Origin: Papaver somniferum
Taxonomy: Eukaryota; Streptophyta; Magnoliopsida; Ranunculales; Papaveraceae
Length of the DNA: 64,000 nt
Assembly (NCBI RefSeq): GCF_003573695.1
Contig: NC_039367.1
Location: 33,380,442 to 33,444,441, forward strand
Direction of reading: 5' to 3'
In this document: one piece after another, positions 47,251 to 58,867 of the stretch
Numbering within the stretch: position 1 is the first letter of the stretch
Layout: each line of letters opens with the position of its first letter
Notes under the pieces: model-generated
Seen by the model: the letters and a program-made list of their open reading frames with translations, nothing else
Told to the model about the DNA's origin: nothing
Databases searched by the model: none
Made by a program: the position numbers and the translations under genes

Positions 47251-48596
47251 AAAAACTAGTTGTCATGTTTGAGGCATAGTATCAATATCATTCTCGAAGG
47301 ATAAAAAACCAACTTCTAAACAAGAAATACACTAGATGAATGGATTCAGGTGTGTAAGTTCAAAGTGTATGTAGGCACAAACAACACTACTGAAACAGGG
47401 TAATTTTGTTGGTTCATTATGCCTCAATTACATTAGCCTGAAGTTTCTTTGAACAATAAATTAAATCGCTCATATTTTTTGGTTTAGAATTCTAGTGGTG
47501 ATCAAGATTTTTACAGACTAATTAAACCCTAAAATATATTAACCGTTTGACGTCATGTTCTGACGGATCACAAACATTTGAATCTTTAAATTAATTGTTA
47601 GAAGAATACGATTTTAAACATAAAAATAATGATTCAAGATAGGAAGATGAAGAATAGATTCATCGCGAGTTAACATTAAAAGAATATTAACTTATGCACG
47701 AGTGAACAAGTTAACAAAACTGTTTTACTTTTTCATTTTTGTTAGTTTTCTAGTGGTACTTTTTTATAGTTTGAAATGGTTGAATTGTAGATCGTTACTG
47801 ACCAAATTCCTCGAGATTTTTCCTTAATTCCTTAAACAGAAAAAAAAAAACATTTAACATTCCAAACATTTCAGGTGTCTATCCCACAAACAATTGCCTA
47901 TTTATAGATCTCCCACACATGCATATACACTTAGTGTGCAGTTCTGTAGTAGCAAAAGCAGCACTGAAAGGGAAAGCACTTTTGAAGACACCTGCAGCAT
48001 TTAATTGTCTTTCACATCTACTTCATCTAATTGTCATCTTACTTCACATCTTGTGGTTTCGGAGTTCTTCTTTTGTGATTTCTAATTTTACTTCACCATA
48101 TTGGGTTGGTAGGGTTGTTGGTTGGGTGTTTTACAAGTTTTGCAGTGATTATTCATTGAATAGTCATTTGGGTTCCTTCTTAGTTTGTTCCAAAGGTTAG
48201 TTGATCTTTCTGCTCCGATCTCTAGAGTCTTTGGTTTTTCCTTCTTCCCTGTCTAGCTCTTTTCAAACTAGATTCTCTTTCCTCTCAACATCTTTCCTCC
48301 TAGTTTTTGTTTATTATTTTGTTTGATCTGTTTTGATCTCCTTCATGCCTCCCCTTACCTCTTCAGATTTTAGATATTTTACCATACTTCACTTGATCTT
48401 GATCATCTCTCAATGGGTGTCTCTGAAATTAGTTGGTAGCCTAATTTTTAGGAGTACAAAATTCTTTAAGTATAAATATGTAGTCAAAGGAAATCAAGAT
48501 ACAAGGGGAAATCATCTGCTTGTGGCTACTTCCTCAAAAAAAATTTACCAAATCTAGAAAAATATCTACCGATATTGTTAACAATCTAGTATTAAT
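47251..48596. other. Unassigned DNA between Gypsy fragment and LINE
   Basis: The left part may hold the 5' leader of the minus-strand Gypsy element, but I see no LTR or primer site. The right part (about 48180-48596) probably is the 5' untranslated region of the LINE, which carries CT-rich sequence (CTTCTTCCCTGTCTAGCTC) before ORF1. Exact borders are unclear. Confidence 0.4.
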
Positions 48597-50540
48597 ATGA
48601 AAAACAATCTAAATCTTGAAAGTGCTATAAAACCGGTTGTTTACTTAGACAAACATATGGTTCGGGAGGAAGAAAAAGAAGACTTTGCTTTATGTATGAT
48701 GGGAAGAATATGCTGTCATGTAACTATATCCACTAGCAGAGTTAGGAATTTGGTACGAGATCTGTGGCCAATATTTAAAGAAGTTAAAATCAAGAAATTT
48801 GGAGCAAGGCTTGATGTCCATTTATACAGATATGGATTTGAGATTGATATTATGAGAATTAAGGATGATGGTCCATGGTGTTTAGATGGCTACTTGGTGG
48901 TCCTTATTGAAATATCAAATCAGGGTTTCTCGTTCGGTGCTGCTATAAATATGGATTACGAGCAATTCATAGTCTTTTTATGTAGAATTCCTAATCAATT
49001 TCTTACTCTTGCTGCTTATAGAGCCATGGCAGCAGCTATTGGTGAATTGTGTGGTTTTTCTAACCAATGGATCTCTCTCCAGATCATAAAACAGTAAATA
49101 TGTTGATCAAGATTAATGTCACGGGTGCTCGTCCTAGAAGGGTGCTTGTGAGAGCTTAAGAGGATGAAGCATGGATCTATGTTAACTATAATGTTACGCC
49201 ATGGAGGATTTCTGGGTTATGCATGGTCTTGAATCATCGGGTGGAACCTTGTGTAGAAGGAGATGTGATGATAATCGAAGAACCAGTCAATGTTGAAGGG
49301 ACTGATATTTCTTTTGAAGACGAGCCTCCTCTAACAGGTCACAGTGGTCATGAAGATATGAGTAATTATGGTGTTACCAAAGCACAAATCAATGCTTTAG
49401 CTTTAGAAGCTGCTCGTGACTCCATTGAAGATTTTAATCCTAAAGTGGGAGGGTTAGGGGAATGCTCTAGGGAGTGTAATCCTAATCTCACAGTTTCGGT
49501 GGTGAGAAAGAATAATGAGTTAGATCTGGTAGCAGCTCAAATTGTTTGATGCTGAAAGAACTAGTGAGAATAAGAGAATGGTGGAGGCAAGGAACCGTAT
49601 TAAAGGCAAGTCAAAAGAAGATTTGGGAAACTCGAAAGATAAGGAAAAGTTAATTGAGGAAGCTGCTCCAATAGTGATATCTTATGATGACAAATTAGTT
49701 TTAAAAGATAACCTTCCTGTGGTGGATATTGATGAAGCGGTTAGAAGAATGAATGAGGCAACTGAACATCAAATCAAGGCGGGCACTCTGCTTGAATTCA
49801 CAATCAATCTTAAGGAACCAGAAAGAAAAAGAGGAGGTACAAGAGAAAAGTTCCCATTGCAGAGTAAGCGAATGTGAAAAAGTCTTAAGGGTCTCAAAGT
49901 GCTGGTGTATTTACACTTGGATGGAGTTGTAGCTAGAGATGGTGAGATGTTAATGGAGACTGGTAACCTCAGTTCTTTTCCTATTACGAATTCTGAAAAT
50001 AGATCTTCTAATATGTCTTCTGCTCTTCTTAACTATTTATTCCCAGCTCCCTTTGTGAAATCTCATGGAGTGGACAATATCATTCTTGTTAATCCTCAGA
50101 TGATTAGAAATTCGATTTTGTCCTATGATGACCCGTTTGAAATGTTCAATGGTTACATCATTGACATTCCAGCAAGCACTCTTTCAGCTGTTCCTGTTAA
50201 CCTAAGGACTGAAATGGTGAAATCTTCTCCAAGCAACAGTCAGGTACACAACATGCCACTTCTTTTCTATAGTTACAATCGTTATGTGTTAAGTGAGAAG
50301 CATGACATTAGAATAAATGTTTACTCTTGGAAGATTATTTGTTCGGAGAAAATTGGTGTATCAACTGTTCATATGAAACTCAATTCTAGTGTCACAAATA
50401 TTTATAACATATATGATATGAAATGGTTATTCCATGATGAGTACAACACGCTGAAGAACATATGTATAGTAGATATCCAAAATCTGAATTTACATATTAT
50501 GTTTGGTATAAAGAATGCATACAATTTGGAATTTTGAAAG
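48597..50540 (+). pseudogene. LINE ORF1 (DUF4283 and degraded zinc knuckle)
   Basis: The first frame (48597-49097) includes ICCHVTISTSRVRNLVRDLW and GFEIDIMRIKDDGPWCLDGY, which match the DUF4283 domain common to plant LINE ORF1 proteins (nucleic-acid binding). After a frameshift near 49078 the frame reads LSPDHKTVNMLIKI and a stop at 49158. GLCMVLNHRVEPC at about 49215 matches CX4HX4C of a CCHC knuckle with its first Cys changed to Ser. Acidic, poorly conserved C-terminal frames continue at 49223-49549, 49542-49877 and 49899-50537. The protein would coat LINE RNA in an intact element. Confidence 0.8.
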
Positions 50541-50739
50541 TCATGTCATGGAATTGTCAAGGTTGTGGTAAAAAGTATCCAAGAGAACATTTTAAGAATT
50601 TAGTCCAATCGATACAACATGAGATTATTTTTCTTAGTGAAACCAAAAATACTAGAGAAAATGCGAGAAGTCTTTTTAGATCGGTTCATTATGATAATGT
50701 GAAAATAGTAGATCTGATAGGAAGATCAAGGGGTATAAC

Positions 50740-51728
50740 TGATAGACGCTTTATGTGTCTAATATATCTCGATTGTATATATTGTTAGTACTGGATTTTA
50801 TACTTATTTGGTTATTTTATGTATTTGTAGGTGTTTTTGGAACAATAAGCTTTTTTGGCGAAATTGGCTCAAAATGTGGCATTTGAACCTCCGTAGATAA
50901 TGTAGCAGAAGCGCCCCAGAAGTATGTTGGAGACACCTCAGAAATACCCCGGAGGAACCCCGAAAAAGGGCTGAAAACATCCCAAAAGAATTGCTAAAGG
51001 CACCCCTAATTTGGATAAGGGGCACCCCACTTCAGGGCTTGTACTAAAGGGACGCCATAACTGGATTAAGGGGAGGCCAGTTTCCTTCTTCAAAATTCAA
51101 AACAGAATTTGGAGGGAAACACTTTTGCAGACCGGAACAGAATTTCGGCTCGAATCTTTGGGCAGTTTAAAGAAATTCAATTGTGGATTTCGATTGGGCT
51201 GGACTTGAGCGGATCAAACAGGGTAAGTATGCGTTTTTGGATCGAACAGAATTGGTTGGATGATTGTTTCTCGCGAAAACAGGGGAGTGAGTTTACACGG
51301 GTCCCTGCATGACTTATTTTTGGAATCCCAGGGAGACTAAAGGCGAGATATTCTTCCCAAAGATATGTATATATCTAAGGAAGAGTTTGATAGAAGTTGG
51401 AAAGTACAGAAACCGCGTGAAAGAGAGTTTAGAGAGAAATTCTCGTCACTTGGCCGTGAAGAAGAAGAAGAAAGAAATATTGGAAGATTCTGTGAAGATT
51501 TTATAGCCCTGTAAGGTATAAATAAGCTGGTATGATGTCACAGGAGGTGATCAAGAGGTTTGGGGTCGATTGCTGCGCTCAGAGAGAAAAGTTTTAGGGG
51601 AAGTTAGAGAGAGTTTAGAGCCTAAGAAATCACTTCCAAAAGTTATACCCTGCTACTGTTGTTACTGCTCGAGGAGGAAGAAGAAGACGAAGAACAGACT
51701 CGCAGAGTCAATCGTTCTTCAACAGTGT
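50740..51728 (+). repeat. Outer left LTR, 3'-truncated
   Basis: Matches the first 960-990 bp of the full LTRs, including TATAAATA at 51517-51524, and stops at AACAGTGT. It is joined there to CTGGAATAAAG, a sequence from the 3' part of the internal region (compare 57036). Confidence 0.88.
51517..51524 (+). promoter_or_regulatory. TATA box of the three-LTR element (outer left copy)
   Basis: TATAAATA in the context GTAAGGTATAAATAAGCTGG. The same context recurs at 52700-52707 and 58005-58012, so the outer copy could still start transcription into the element. Confidence 0.6.
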
Positions 51729-51924
51729 CTGGAATAAAGATTTTGTGGGTATATCTCTGGTAAGCCCTCTCGAGACTATAACTCGGCCACTAGGGCCACC
51801 TAAGGGTTTAAAGGCTTATTGCATACGCTAAATGCAATCAACGATGCCTGCGACAGTGAGTTAGTATTTTATTTTATTAGTTTTGATTTGCTCGGGACTA
51901 GCAAATAATAAGTTTGGGGGTATT
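51729..51924 (+). repeat. Remnant of a first internal region, with purine tract
   Basis: Nearly identical to 57036-57229, from CTGGAATAAAGATTTTGTGG to AAGTTTGGGGGTATT. It is the end of an internal region whose remaining 3.5 kb is missing. Confidence 0.9.
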
Positions 51925-53551
51925 TGATAGACGCATTTATGTGTCTAATATATCTCAATTCTATATATTGTTAGTACTCGATTTTATACTTATTTAGTTA
52001 TTTTATGTATTTGTAGGTGTTATTGGAAAAATAAGCTTTTGTGGCGAAATTGGCTCAAAATGTGGCATTTGAACCTCCGTAGATAACGTCTCAGAAGCGC
52101 CCCAGAAGTATGTTGGAGACATCCCAGAAATACCCCGGAGGAACCCCGAAAAAGAGCTGAAAACATCCCAGAAGAATTGCTAAAGGCATCCCTAATTTGG
52201 ATAAGGGGCACCACACTTCAGGGCATGTACTAAAGGGACACCATAACTGGATTAGGGGGAGGCCAGTTTCCTTCTTCAAAATTCAAAACATAATTTGGCG
52301 GGAAACACTTTTGCAGAGCGGAACAGAATTTGGGCTCGAATCTTTGGGCAGTTTAAAGATATTCAATTGTGGATTTCGATTGGGTTGGACTTGAGTGGAT
52401 CAAACAGGGTAACTAGGCGTGTTTGAATCAAACAAAATTGGCTGGATGATTGTTTCTCGTGAAAACAGGGGAGTGAGTTCACACGGGTCCCTGCATGATT
52501 TATTTTTTGAATCCCAGGGAGACTAAAGGCGAGATATTCTTCCCAAAGATATGTATATATCTAAGGAAGAGTTTGATATAAGTTGGAAAGTACAGAAGCC
52601 GCGTGAAAGAGAGTTTAGAGATAAATTCTCGTGACTTGGCCGTGAAGAAGAAGAAAGAAATATTGGAAGATTCCGTGAAGATTTTATAGCCCTGTAAGGT
52701 ATAAATAAGCTGGTATGATGTCACAGGAGGTGATCAAGAGGTTTGGGGTCAATTGCTGCGCTCAGAGAGAAAAGTTTTAGGGGAAGTTAGAGAGAGTTTA
52801 GAGCCGAATAAATCACTCCCAGAAGTTATACCCTGCTACTGCTCGAGGAGGAAGAAGAAGACGAAGAACAGACTCGCAGAATCAGTCGTTCTTCAACAGT
52901 GTATACAACATAACCATAGTGTCGTTCTTACACAGTAGAACCATTTTATCGTTTATAAACAACACTTGAGTTGTAACAGTGACGCTGTAACACCATTACC
53001 GCGTTGCAATCTTCTGTTTCACAGTACTTCATCAATAAAAACACCTATTAAGCCATGAATAAATCTTTTGATCATATTTTTGAGATGAGGAGCTAAACCC
53101 CTTAGTCGAGGCGACGGAGGAAACCATTGTTCCAGATTAATTGGTATAATTCTATTTTTATTATTTATTTGCAATATTTTTATATGATTATTTGCATAGA
53201 ACGAATATAGATAAATTGATTTTTATTGAGTAGTTGTGAATTGTTTTGATGAAGCATGCTTAGTTTTAAAACTGTTGATGTTTCATGCTTTGTGATTACA
53301 ACTATTACTTCAAAAATCTATTAGAGGCAAATATTAGAATCACTTTAAAAGAAAAATTGCATGAATATTGATTAGACTTTATCACTTAATTGGTTAATGG
53401 TGGAATCCAGAGTCTTGGTGTTTTCTTTACAACTTTGAAACAACTTTATTTGAGTAATTTAGTTTAATTTAAATCTGAAATTGTTTTCTTCACAAGTCTG
53501 AAAAGACCCCTTTTTACCACTATCACTACAATCACTTTTAAAAAACCATCA
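51925..53551 (+). repeat. Middle (functional 5') LTR, full length
   Basis: 1627 bp, TGATAGACGC to ACCATCA, TATAAATA at 52700-52707. The primer-binding region follows at once. Confidence 0.92.
52700..52707 (+). promoter_or_regulatory. TATA box of the middle LTR
   Basis: TATAAATA, identical in context to the other two LTRs. Its transcript would begin about 30 bp downstream and run through the primer site at 53557. Confidence 0.65.
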
Positions 53552-53556
53552 ATTTT

Positions 53557-53570
53557 TGGCGCCGCCGACG
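53557..53570 (+). promoter_or_regulatory. Primer-binding site of the three-LTR element
   Basis: TGGCGCCGCCGACG five bases after the LTR end. It resembles the TGGCGCCG-type primer sites (Asp-like tRNA) seen in plant Gypsy elements, unlike the initiator-Met sites of the other LTR elements in this window. Confidence 0.7.
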
Positions 53571-54616
53571 CTTTATAGATTTGTTTTTAGGTTTATTTTT
53601 ATTTTTATTATTTTTGTTCTTTTTTACCCGTTTTGGATTTTTGTTTGCTTTCAGACTTGGAGCTGAGCTAAAGTAAAGAAAAAGATATGGAGTGCTGAAA
53701 AGAAAAGCGAAGCCAGAGAAGAAAAGAAAAGAGGAATCCAAAAGGAGTGAAGAAGAAGTTTTGTATATAGCTATTTTATTTTTAGAAACTGTAAATAGGT
53801 TTTTATTTTTCGTAATTTTTTGTATTATTTTTGGACTTTTCTTTGGACTTTATTTTTTGGACATTTTATTTTATTTTTTATACCCTACGGGAGGGTACCC
53901 TTAAATACAAATTGTGTGCAGGGAAGGACGACGATTACAATATCGTCTCGACCCCTCGGGTTCGTACATGACATAGGAGTCTTGGCCCGAGTCGGCTTCA
54001 GCGATTCTTCGCCCGTTAGGTACGGGAGGTAAAATTTCTAATCACCAGTGAATCCCCTGTCAGCGGGTTTACTGTTTGCCTTAAGGTGGATATATGCTGA
54101 GGACTTGAATACGGATGCTTTAATTTTCTAGTAAAGGGCAAGGCCTGTCCAAGTTAAGATAAGGACTCGGATTTCATTACCGTTCCTTCTTGCCCGCCTT
54201 AGGAACACGTAACCTACGCGAACCTAAGCCTTAAAATTTGGACTAGAACGAGACCGATAGGGTAACGAGCTTAATAGGAAAATGTTCAAAAAATATTTGT
54301 TTTTCTTTAAGCATACTTTGAAGTTCATGATGGTTAATTTTAGTTGAAGCGTGCCGCATTGTAATGCCGGTGAGACCTTGGGTATCAAAGCTCCATTGAG
54401 CTTCCCTCGTCTCTGTTTCACTTACTTTAACTCGGATTGATTCCAGAGGGGTTTGCTCAAATTGTAACGAATTCCCTTTCGAAAGATAGAAGCTGGTCTA
54501 GAAACAATCTAAGTGGAGCCATCATGCTTTTTGTTTGCTAGATTTTTAGGTTTGATTTGGTCGAGTCAGCCTTGTTTGTGATTGTGTAGAATTTCTCTGT
54601 AGTTTGTGTTTCATCA
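53571..54616 (+). other. 5' leader of the three-LTR element
   Basis: About 1 kb of non-coding sequence between primer site and ORF. It includes a purine-rich AAGAAAAGCGAAGCC stretch, TTTTATACCCTACGGGAGGG near 53877, and GC-rich palindromic words such as CCTACGGGAGGGTACCC. It may hold packaging and dimerisation signals (inference). Confidence 0.45.
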
Positions 54617-55969
54617 ATGATGAATCCTTTTCAGGAGACGCCACCTGAGATGACGTTACGGGAATATATGATTAGAAATTCTCGTTATCAAGAGACGTCT
54701 TCGAAAATGACTCTTGGTGAATATATGCAAGGGAAACGACATTGGGATGTTCCAACTGTTAGCAATGAATCAACTCTAACGATCTACGAGAAGTATTATA
54801 AAAATAGACCGCCTGGTTTGGAACAAAGATTGAGAATTACTGAATGTTAAAAATTATATTATGATGATGAAGATAGTGTTGATGAAGAATCGGAAATGTG
54901 TGGGAATTGTGATCAGGAATTTGTTACCCCAATTGAGCCTTATAATGATTATATTATTTTTGGTTCAGATCCTAATAATTTTAACAATTGTTCACCTATT
55001 CAAAAGGACGAGGATTTGACCAGAGATACCCCCGTTTTAGACGATGTAGTATGTCCTGTTTACGAAGCCAAGAAAGGTTTAGAGGAACCGGTTTATCCTG
55101 ATAATATTGTTTTAGAGTTGTACGATTTAGAAACAATAGTCTTAGATGAACTCGTAGAGGTGAGTGAGGATGCACCGCAAGATTACAACTTAGAAAAATC
55201 AATTGCCCATTTTCAAGAATCTGATGACCTAGAAATTAGGGAAGTTGTGACTAGTCTATCTAGAGACACTGAAAACTTTAAGTTTGGGGGTGAGTATCAT
55301 TCTCCATGTGCTTTAACTCTTAGTAAGGTCCCTCACTTGGGATTTGACATCAATGCCTCAACCATCTTACAAGATTATCTTCATACCCTTTTTCCAGAAC
55401 CTAATGATATCCAACAAGAGTCTCAACTGTTAGAAACCCATCCTCTGGTTGATGTGGTTAACCCAGGCAATAATACCAAGATTGATTTTGTTTTCCCACC
55501 AAATAGTTTTCTTCCAAATGTGGGAACGTTTATATTTAAAATGAGTCGATTATTAAGTTATGAGACTAAGCCTACGTATTTTAGGTTAATAGAATCAACA
55601 CATTTTCCTAAGAATGACCACAACTCTCATTATGGTCAATTATGTAAGTCAAATCTGATTGACTTAGAGGATCCTCAGTTATTTAGGTTATTATTTTGTG
55701 ATTCTAAGTTCTTATTTGAGTTTTTCCAGACTCTAGGACCTAATAATTTGGATCCAACCTATGAGGAAATGCATCCGAGGAAAATATTTTATTTAGACCC
55801 TTTCATAGAACCTGAACCTGAACCACAGTTAGCGATAGTTATCAGGAAACTAGGTAAGGGTACGCTAGTCTTGTTCATTTTCTTGGTTTACTGCAATTTC
55901 CTCTGGTCATCTCTATTTGGTTTTGAAGACCCACAGTTATTCCGGATACTGTTATACGGTTCGATTTGA
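54617..55969 (+). CDS. Unrecognised 450-residue protein of the three-LTR element (one stop)
   Basis: ATG 54617 opens a frame of 451 codons to the stop at 55967-55969, broken once by TAA at 54848-54850 (a second ATG at 54896 starts a 357-codon frame). I recognise no gag, protease, integrase or polymerase motif. The N-terminus repeats EMTLREYM / KMTLGEYM 26 residues apart. The middle is acidic (many D/E, low Lys). It ends with a hydrophobic stretch (LVLFIFLVYCNFLWSSLF, about 55864-55917) that could cross a membrane, flanked by a repeated EDPQLFR(L/I)L motif near 55670 and 55928. Long open frame with near-identical LTRs argues for recent selection or youth. Envelope-like function, as in some plant Gypsy elements, is only one possibility. 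Confidence 0.6.
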
Positions 55970-57229
55970 CTAATCCTTTCCTAAGTCTGGCTGAAGACTT
56001 TAAACTTAGCACTTCTTAGGAGGTAACCCATTCTCATGCAACCAGGTAATATCTTTCCTTAACTCTTTTGCTTCAAATGGTAACAATTTCTCCTTGTTCA
56101 TGCTTTTAATTTTATCTTTAGAACATTGAGGACAATGTTAGATTTAAGTTGGGGAGTATGGGGGAAACTTTTTAGTTGCAATGAATAAACTCCAGAGCCT
56201 AGAAATTTATGCTTATTAAGGATGGAACTAATCAATCTAAGTGGATGGAAGAATTTTGGTTTTAGGAGTTGAGGAACCAATCTGACTAGATGGAAACATC
56301 TAAAGAGTTTATTCATAAAAGCACAGAGCTCAGGTGTTAGAAATAACATGATAGTTTCGTCATATCTCGTTGAGTCCTTTTCACTTCTGTTTTTATTTTA
56401 TTTTCTTTTTAAAATATGTTTCTCTAAGTGATTAGGTGGGGATCACGATTCAAGTTGTTACCAATGCTAGGGTGAAATAGAGTGATTGAGATACCAAAAA
56501 AAAAGAGAAAAAAGAAAAATTGTTATGAAAAAAAACAAGAAGGAGAAATTTAGACCAGACCATTAGACCAAACGGAATAAAATTCAATAAAGTCGACCAC
56601 TGGTACCCTTGTATATGCCAGTTGTGTTGACCTAGAGTTAGGATTATTGACCACTGGTTCCCTTGTATATGCCAGTGCGTTGATATTAGTCAGACCGATA
56701 ACTCAGTCAATTAGGTTAGGTTCATCTTGGCAGAGGCCTTCAGACAGATATGAGAAACACCATTCACCTAGTCAACATCAAAACCATCTATGTTTTTTCT
56801 ATATCCATCTCTTAATCTATCCATGTGATTTGTTGACTCCGGATATTGATGTCCATAGTGAAACTATCTTAGTAGAGCTCTGTCACTTATATATGAATTT
56901 TAGTATGCTTGAGTGCGAACTCGTGTACATCAATTGGAATTTCGCATCAGGGTACTTCCTCTTGTAATCAATAAGTATGCCAACCAAGGAGGTTCTTTAG
57001 TGCTTTCCAAGGTTCTGCATAGATAGTTAGGGTCTGGAATAAAGATTTTGTGGGTATATCTCTGGTAAGCCCTCTCGAGACTATAACTCGGCCACTAGGG
57101 CCACCTAGGGGTTTAAAGGCTTATTGCATACGCTAAATGCAATCAACGATGCCTGCGACAGTGAGTTAGTATTTTATTTTATTAGTTTTGATTTGCTCGG
57201 GACTAGCAAATAATAAGTTTGGGGGTATT
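55970..57229 (+). other. 3' internal region of the three-LTR element
   Basis: No coding sequence. AAGTTGGGGAGTATGGGGG at about 56148-56166 is a second purine tract of the kind found before LTRs, about 1.07 kb upstream of the real one. GACCACTGGTACCCTTGTAT is duplicated (56595 and 56649, period near 54 bp). The last 195 bp are repeated at 51729-51924. Confidence 0.55.
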
Positions 57230-58867
57230 TGATAGACGCATTTATGTGTCTAATATATCTCAATTGTATATATTGTTAGTACTCGATTTTATACTTATTT
57301 AGTTATTTTATGTATTTGTAGGTGTTATTGGAAAATAAGCTTTTGTGGCGAAATTGGCTCAAAATATGGCATTTGAACCTTCGTAGATAACGTCTCAGAA
57401 GCGCCCCAGAAGTGTGTTGGAGACATCCCAGAAATACCCCGGAGGAACCCCGAAAAAGAGCTGAAAACATCCCAGAAGAATTGCTAAAGGCACCTCTAAT
57501 TTGGATAAGGGGCACCCCACTTCAGGGCATGTACTAAAGGGACACCATAACTGGATTAGGGGGAGGCCAGATTCCTTTCATCAAAATTCAAAACATAATT
57601 TGGCGGGAAACACTTTTGCAGAGCGGAACAGAATTTGGGCTCGAATCTTTGGGCAGTTTAAAGATATTCAATTGTGGATTTTGATTGGGTTGGACTTGAG
57701 TGGATCAAACAGGGTAAGTAGGCGTGTTTGAATGAAACAAAATTGGATGGATGATTGTTTCTCGTGAAAACAGGGGAGTGAGTTCACACGGGTCCCTGCA
57801 TGATTTATTTTTTGAATCCCAGGGAGACTAAAGGCGAGATATTCTTCCCAAAGATATGTATATATCTAAGGAAGAGTTTGATATAAGTTGGAAAGTACAG
57901 AAGCCGCGTGAAAGAGAGTTTAGAGATAAATTCTCGTGACTTGGCCGTGAAGAAGAAGAAAGAAATATTGGAAGATTCCGTGAAGATTTTATAGCCCTGT
58001 AAGGTATAAATAAGCTGGTATGATGTCACAGGAGGTGATCAAGAGGTTTGGGGTCAATTGCTGCGCTCAGAGAGAAAAGTTTTAGGGGAAGTTAGAGAGA
58101 GTTTAGGGCCTAAGAAATCACTCCCAGAAGTTATACCCTGCTACTTCTGTTACTGCTCGAGGAGGAAGAAGAAGACGAAGAACAGACTCGCAGAGTCAGT
58201 CGTTCTTCAACAGTGTATACAGCATAACCATAGTGTAGTTCTTATACAGCAGAACCATTTTATCGTTTATAAACATCACTTGAGTTGTAACAGTGACGTT
58301 GTAACACCAGTACAGCGTTGCAATCTTCAGTTTCACACTACTTCATCAATAAAAACACCTATTAATCCATGAATAAATCTTTTGAACATATTTTTGAGAT
58401 GAGGAGCTAAACCCCTTAGCCAAGGCGATGGAGGAAGCCATTGTTCCAGATTAATTGGTATAATTCTATATTTATTATTTATTTGCAATATTTTTATATG
58501 ATTATGTGCATAGAACTAATATAGATAAATTGATTTTTATTGAGTAGTTGTGAATTGTTTTGATGAAGCATGCTTAGTTTTAAAACTGTTGATGTTTCAT
58601 GCTTTGTGATTACAACTATTACTTCAAAAATCTATTAGAGGCAAATATTAGAATCACTTTAAAAGAAAAATTGCATGAATATTGATTAGAGTTTATCACT
58701 TAATTGGTTGATGGTGGAATACAGAGTCTTGGTGTTTTCTTTAGAACTTTGAAACAACTTTATTTGAGTAATTTAGTTTAATTTAAATATGAAAATTCTT
58801 TTCTTCACAAGTCTGAAAATACCCCCTTTTTACCACTATCACTACAATCACTTTTAAAAAACCATCA
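57230..58867 (+). repeat. Right (3') LTR, full length
   Basis: 1638 bp, TGATAGACGC to ACCATCA, TATAAATA at 58005-58012. Preceded by the purine tract AAGTTTGGGGGTATT at 57215-57229 and followed by target copy ATAAC. Confidence 0.93.

Larger units (their letters stand above)
50740..58867 (+). mobile_element. Three-LTR non-autonomous retroelement with TSD ATAAC
   Basis: The target copy ATAAC flanks the whole block (50735-50739 and 58868-58872). Inside, in order: a 3'-truncated LTR (50740 to about 51728), the last 195 bp of an internal region with purine tract (to 51924), a full LTR (51925-53551), a full internal region (53552-57229) and a full LTR (57230-58867). All LTRs begin TGATAGACGC and the full ones end AAAAAACCATCA. 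A TTTTTGGCGCCGCCGACG primer region follows the middle LTR. The two full LTRs are almost identical by eye, so this is the youngest large insertion here. There is no reverse transcriptase, integrase or recognisable gag; the single ORF is at 54617-55969. Confidence 0.92.

Noticed and set aside
47919..48200. Plus-strand 93-codon frame before LINE ORF1
   Set aside because: No domain, unusual hydrophobic composition and position in the likely LINE 5' leader. Not supported as a gene.
50804..52279. Minus-strand frames (starting MPLIQIRGAF / MVPLIQIRDAF) found in all three LTRs
   Set aside because: They are conserved only because the LTRs are copies of each other. They lie antisense in the LTR, with no gene context.
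53692..54032. Plus-strand frames in the three-LTR leader
   Set aside because: Low-complexity lysine and phenylalanine tracts in the leader between primer site and ORF, without conserved motif. Kept as non-coding leader.
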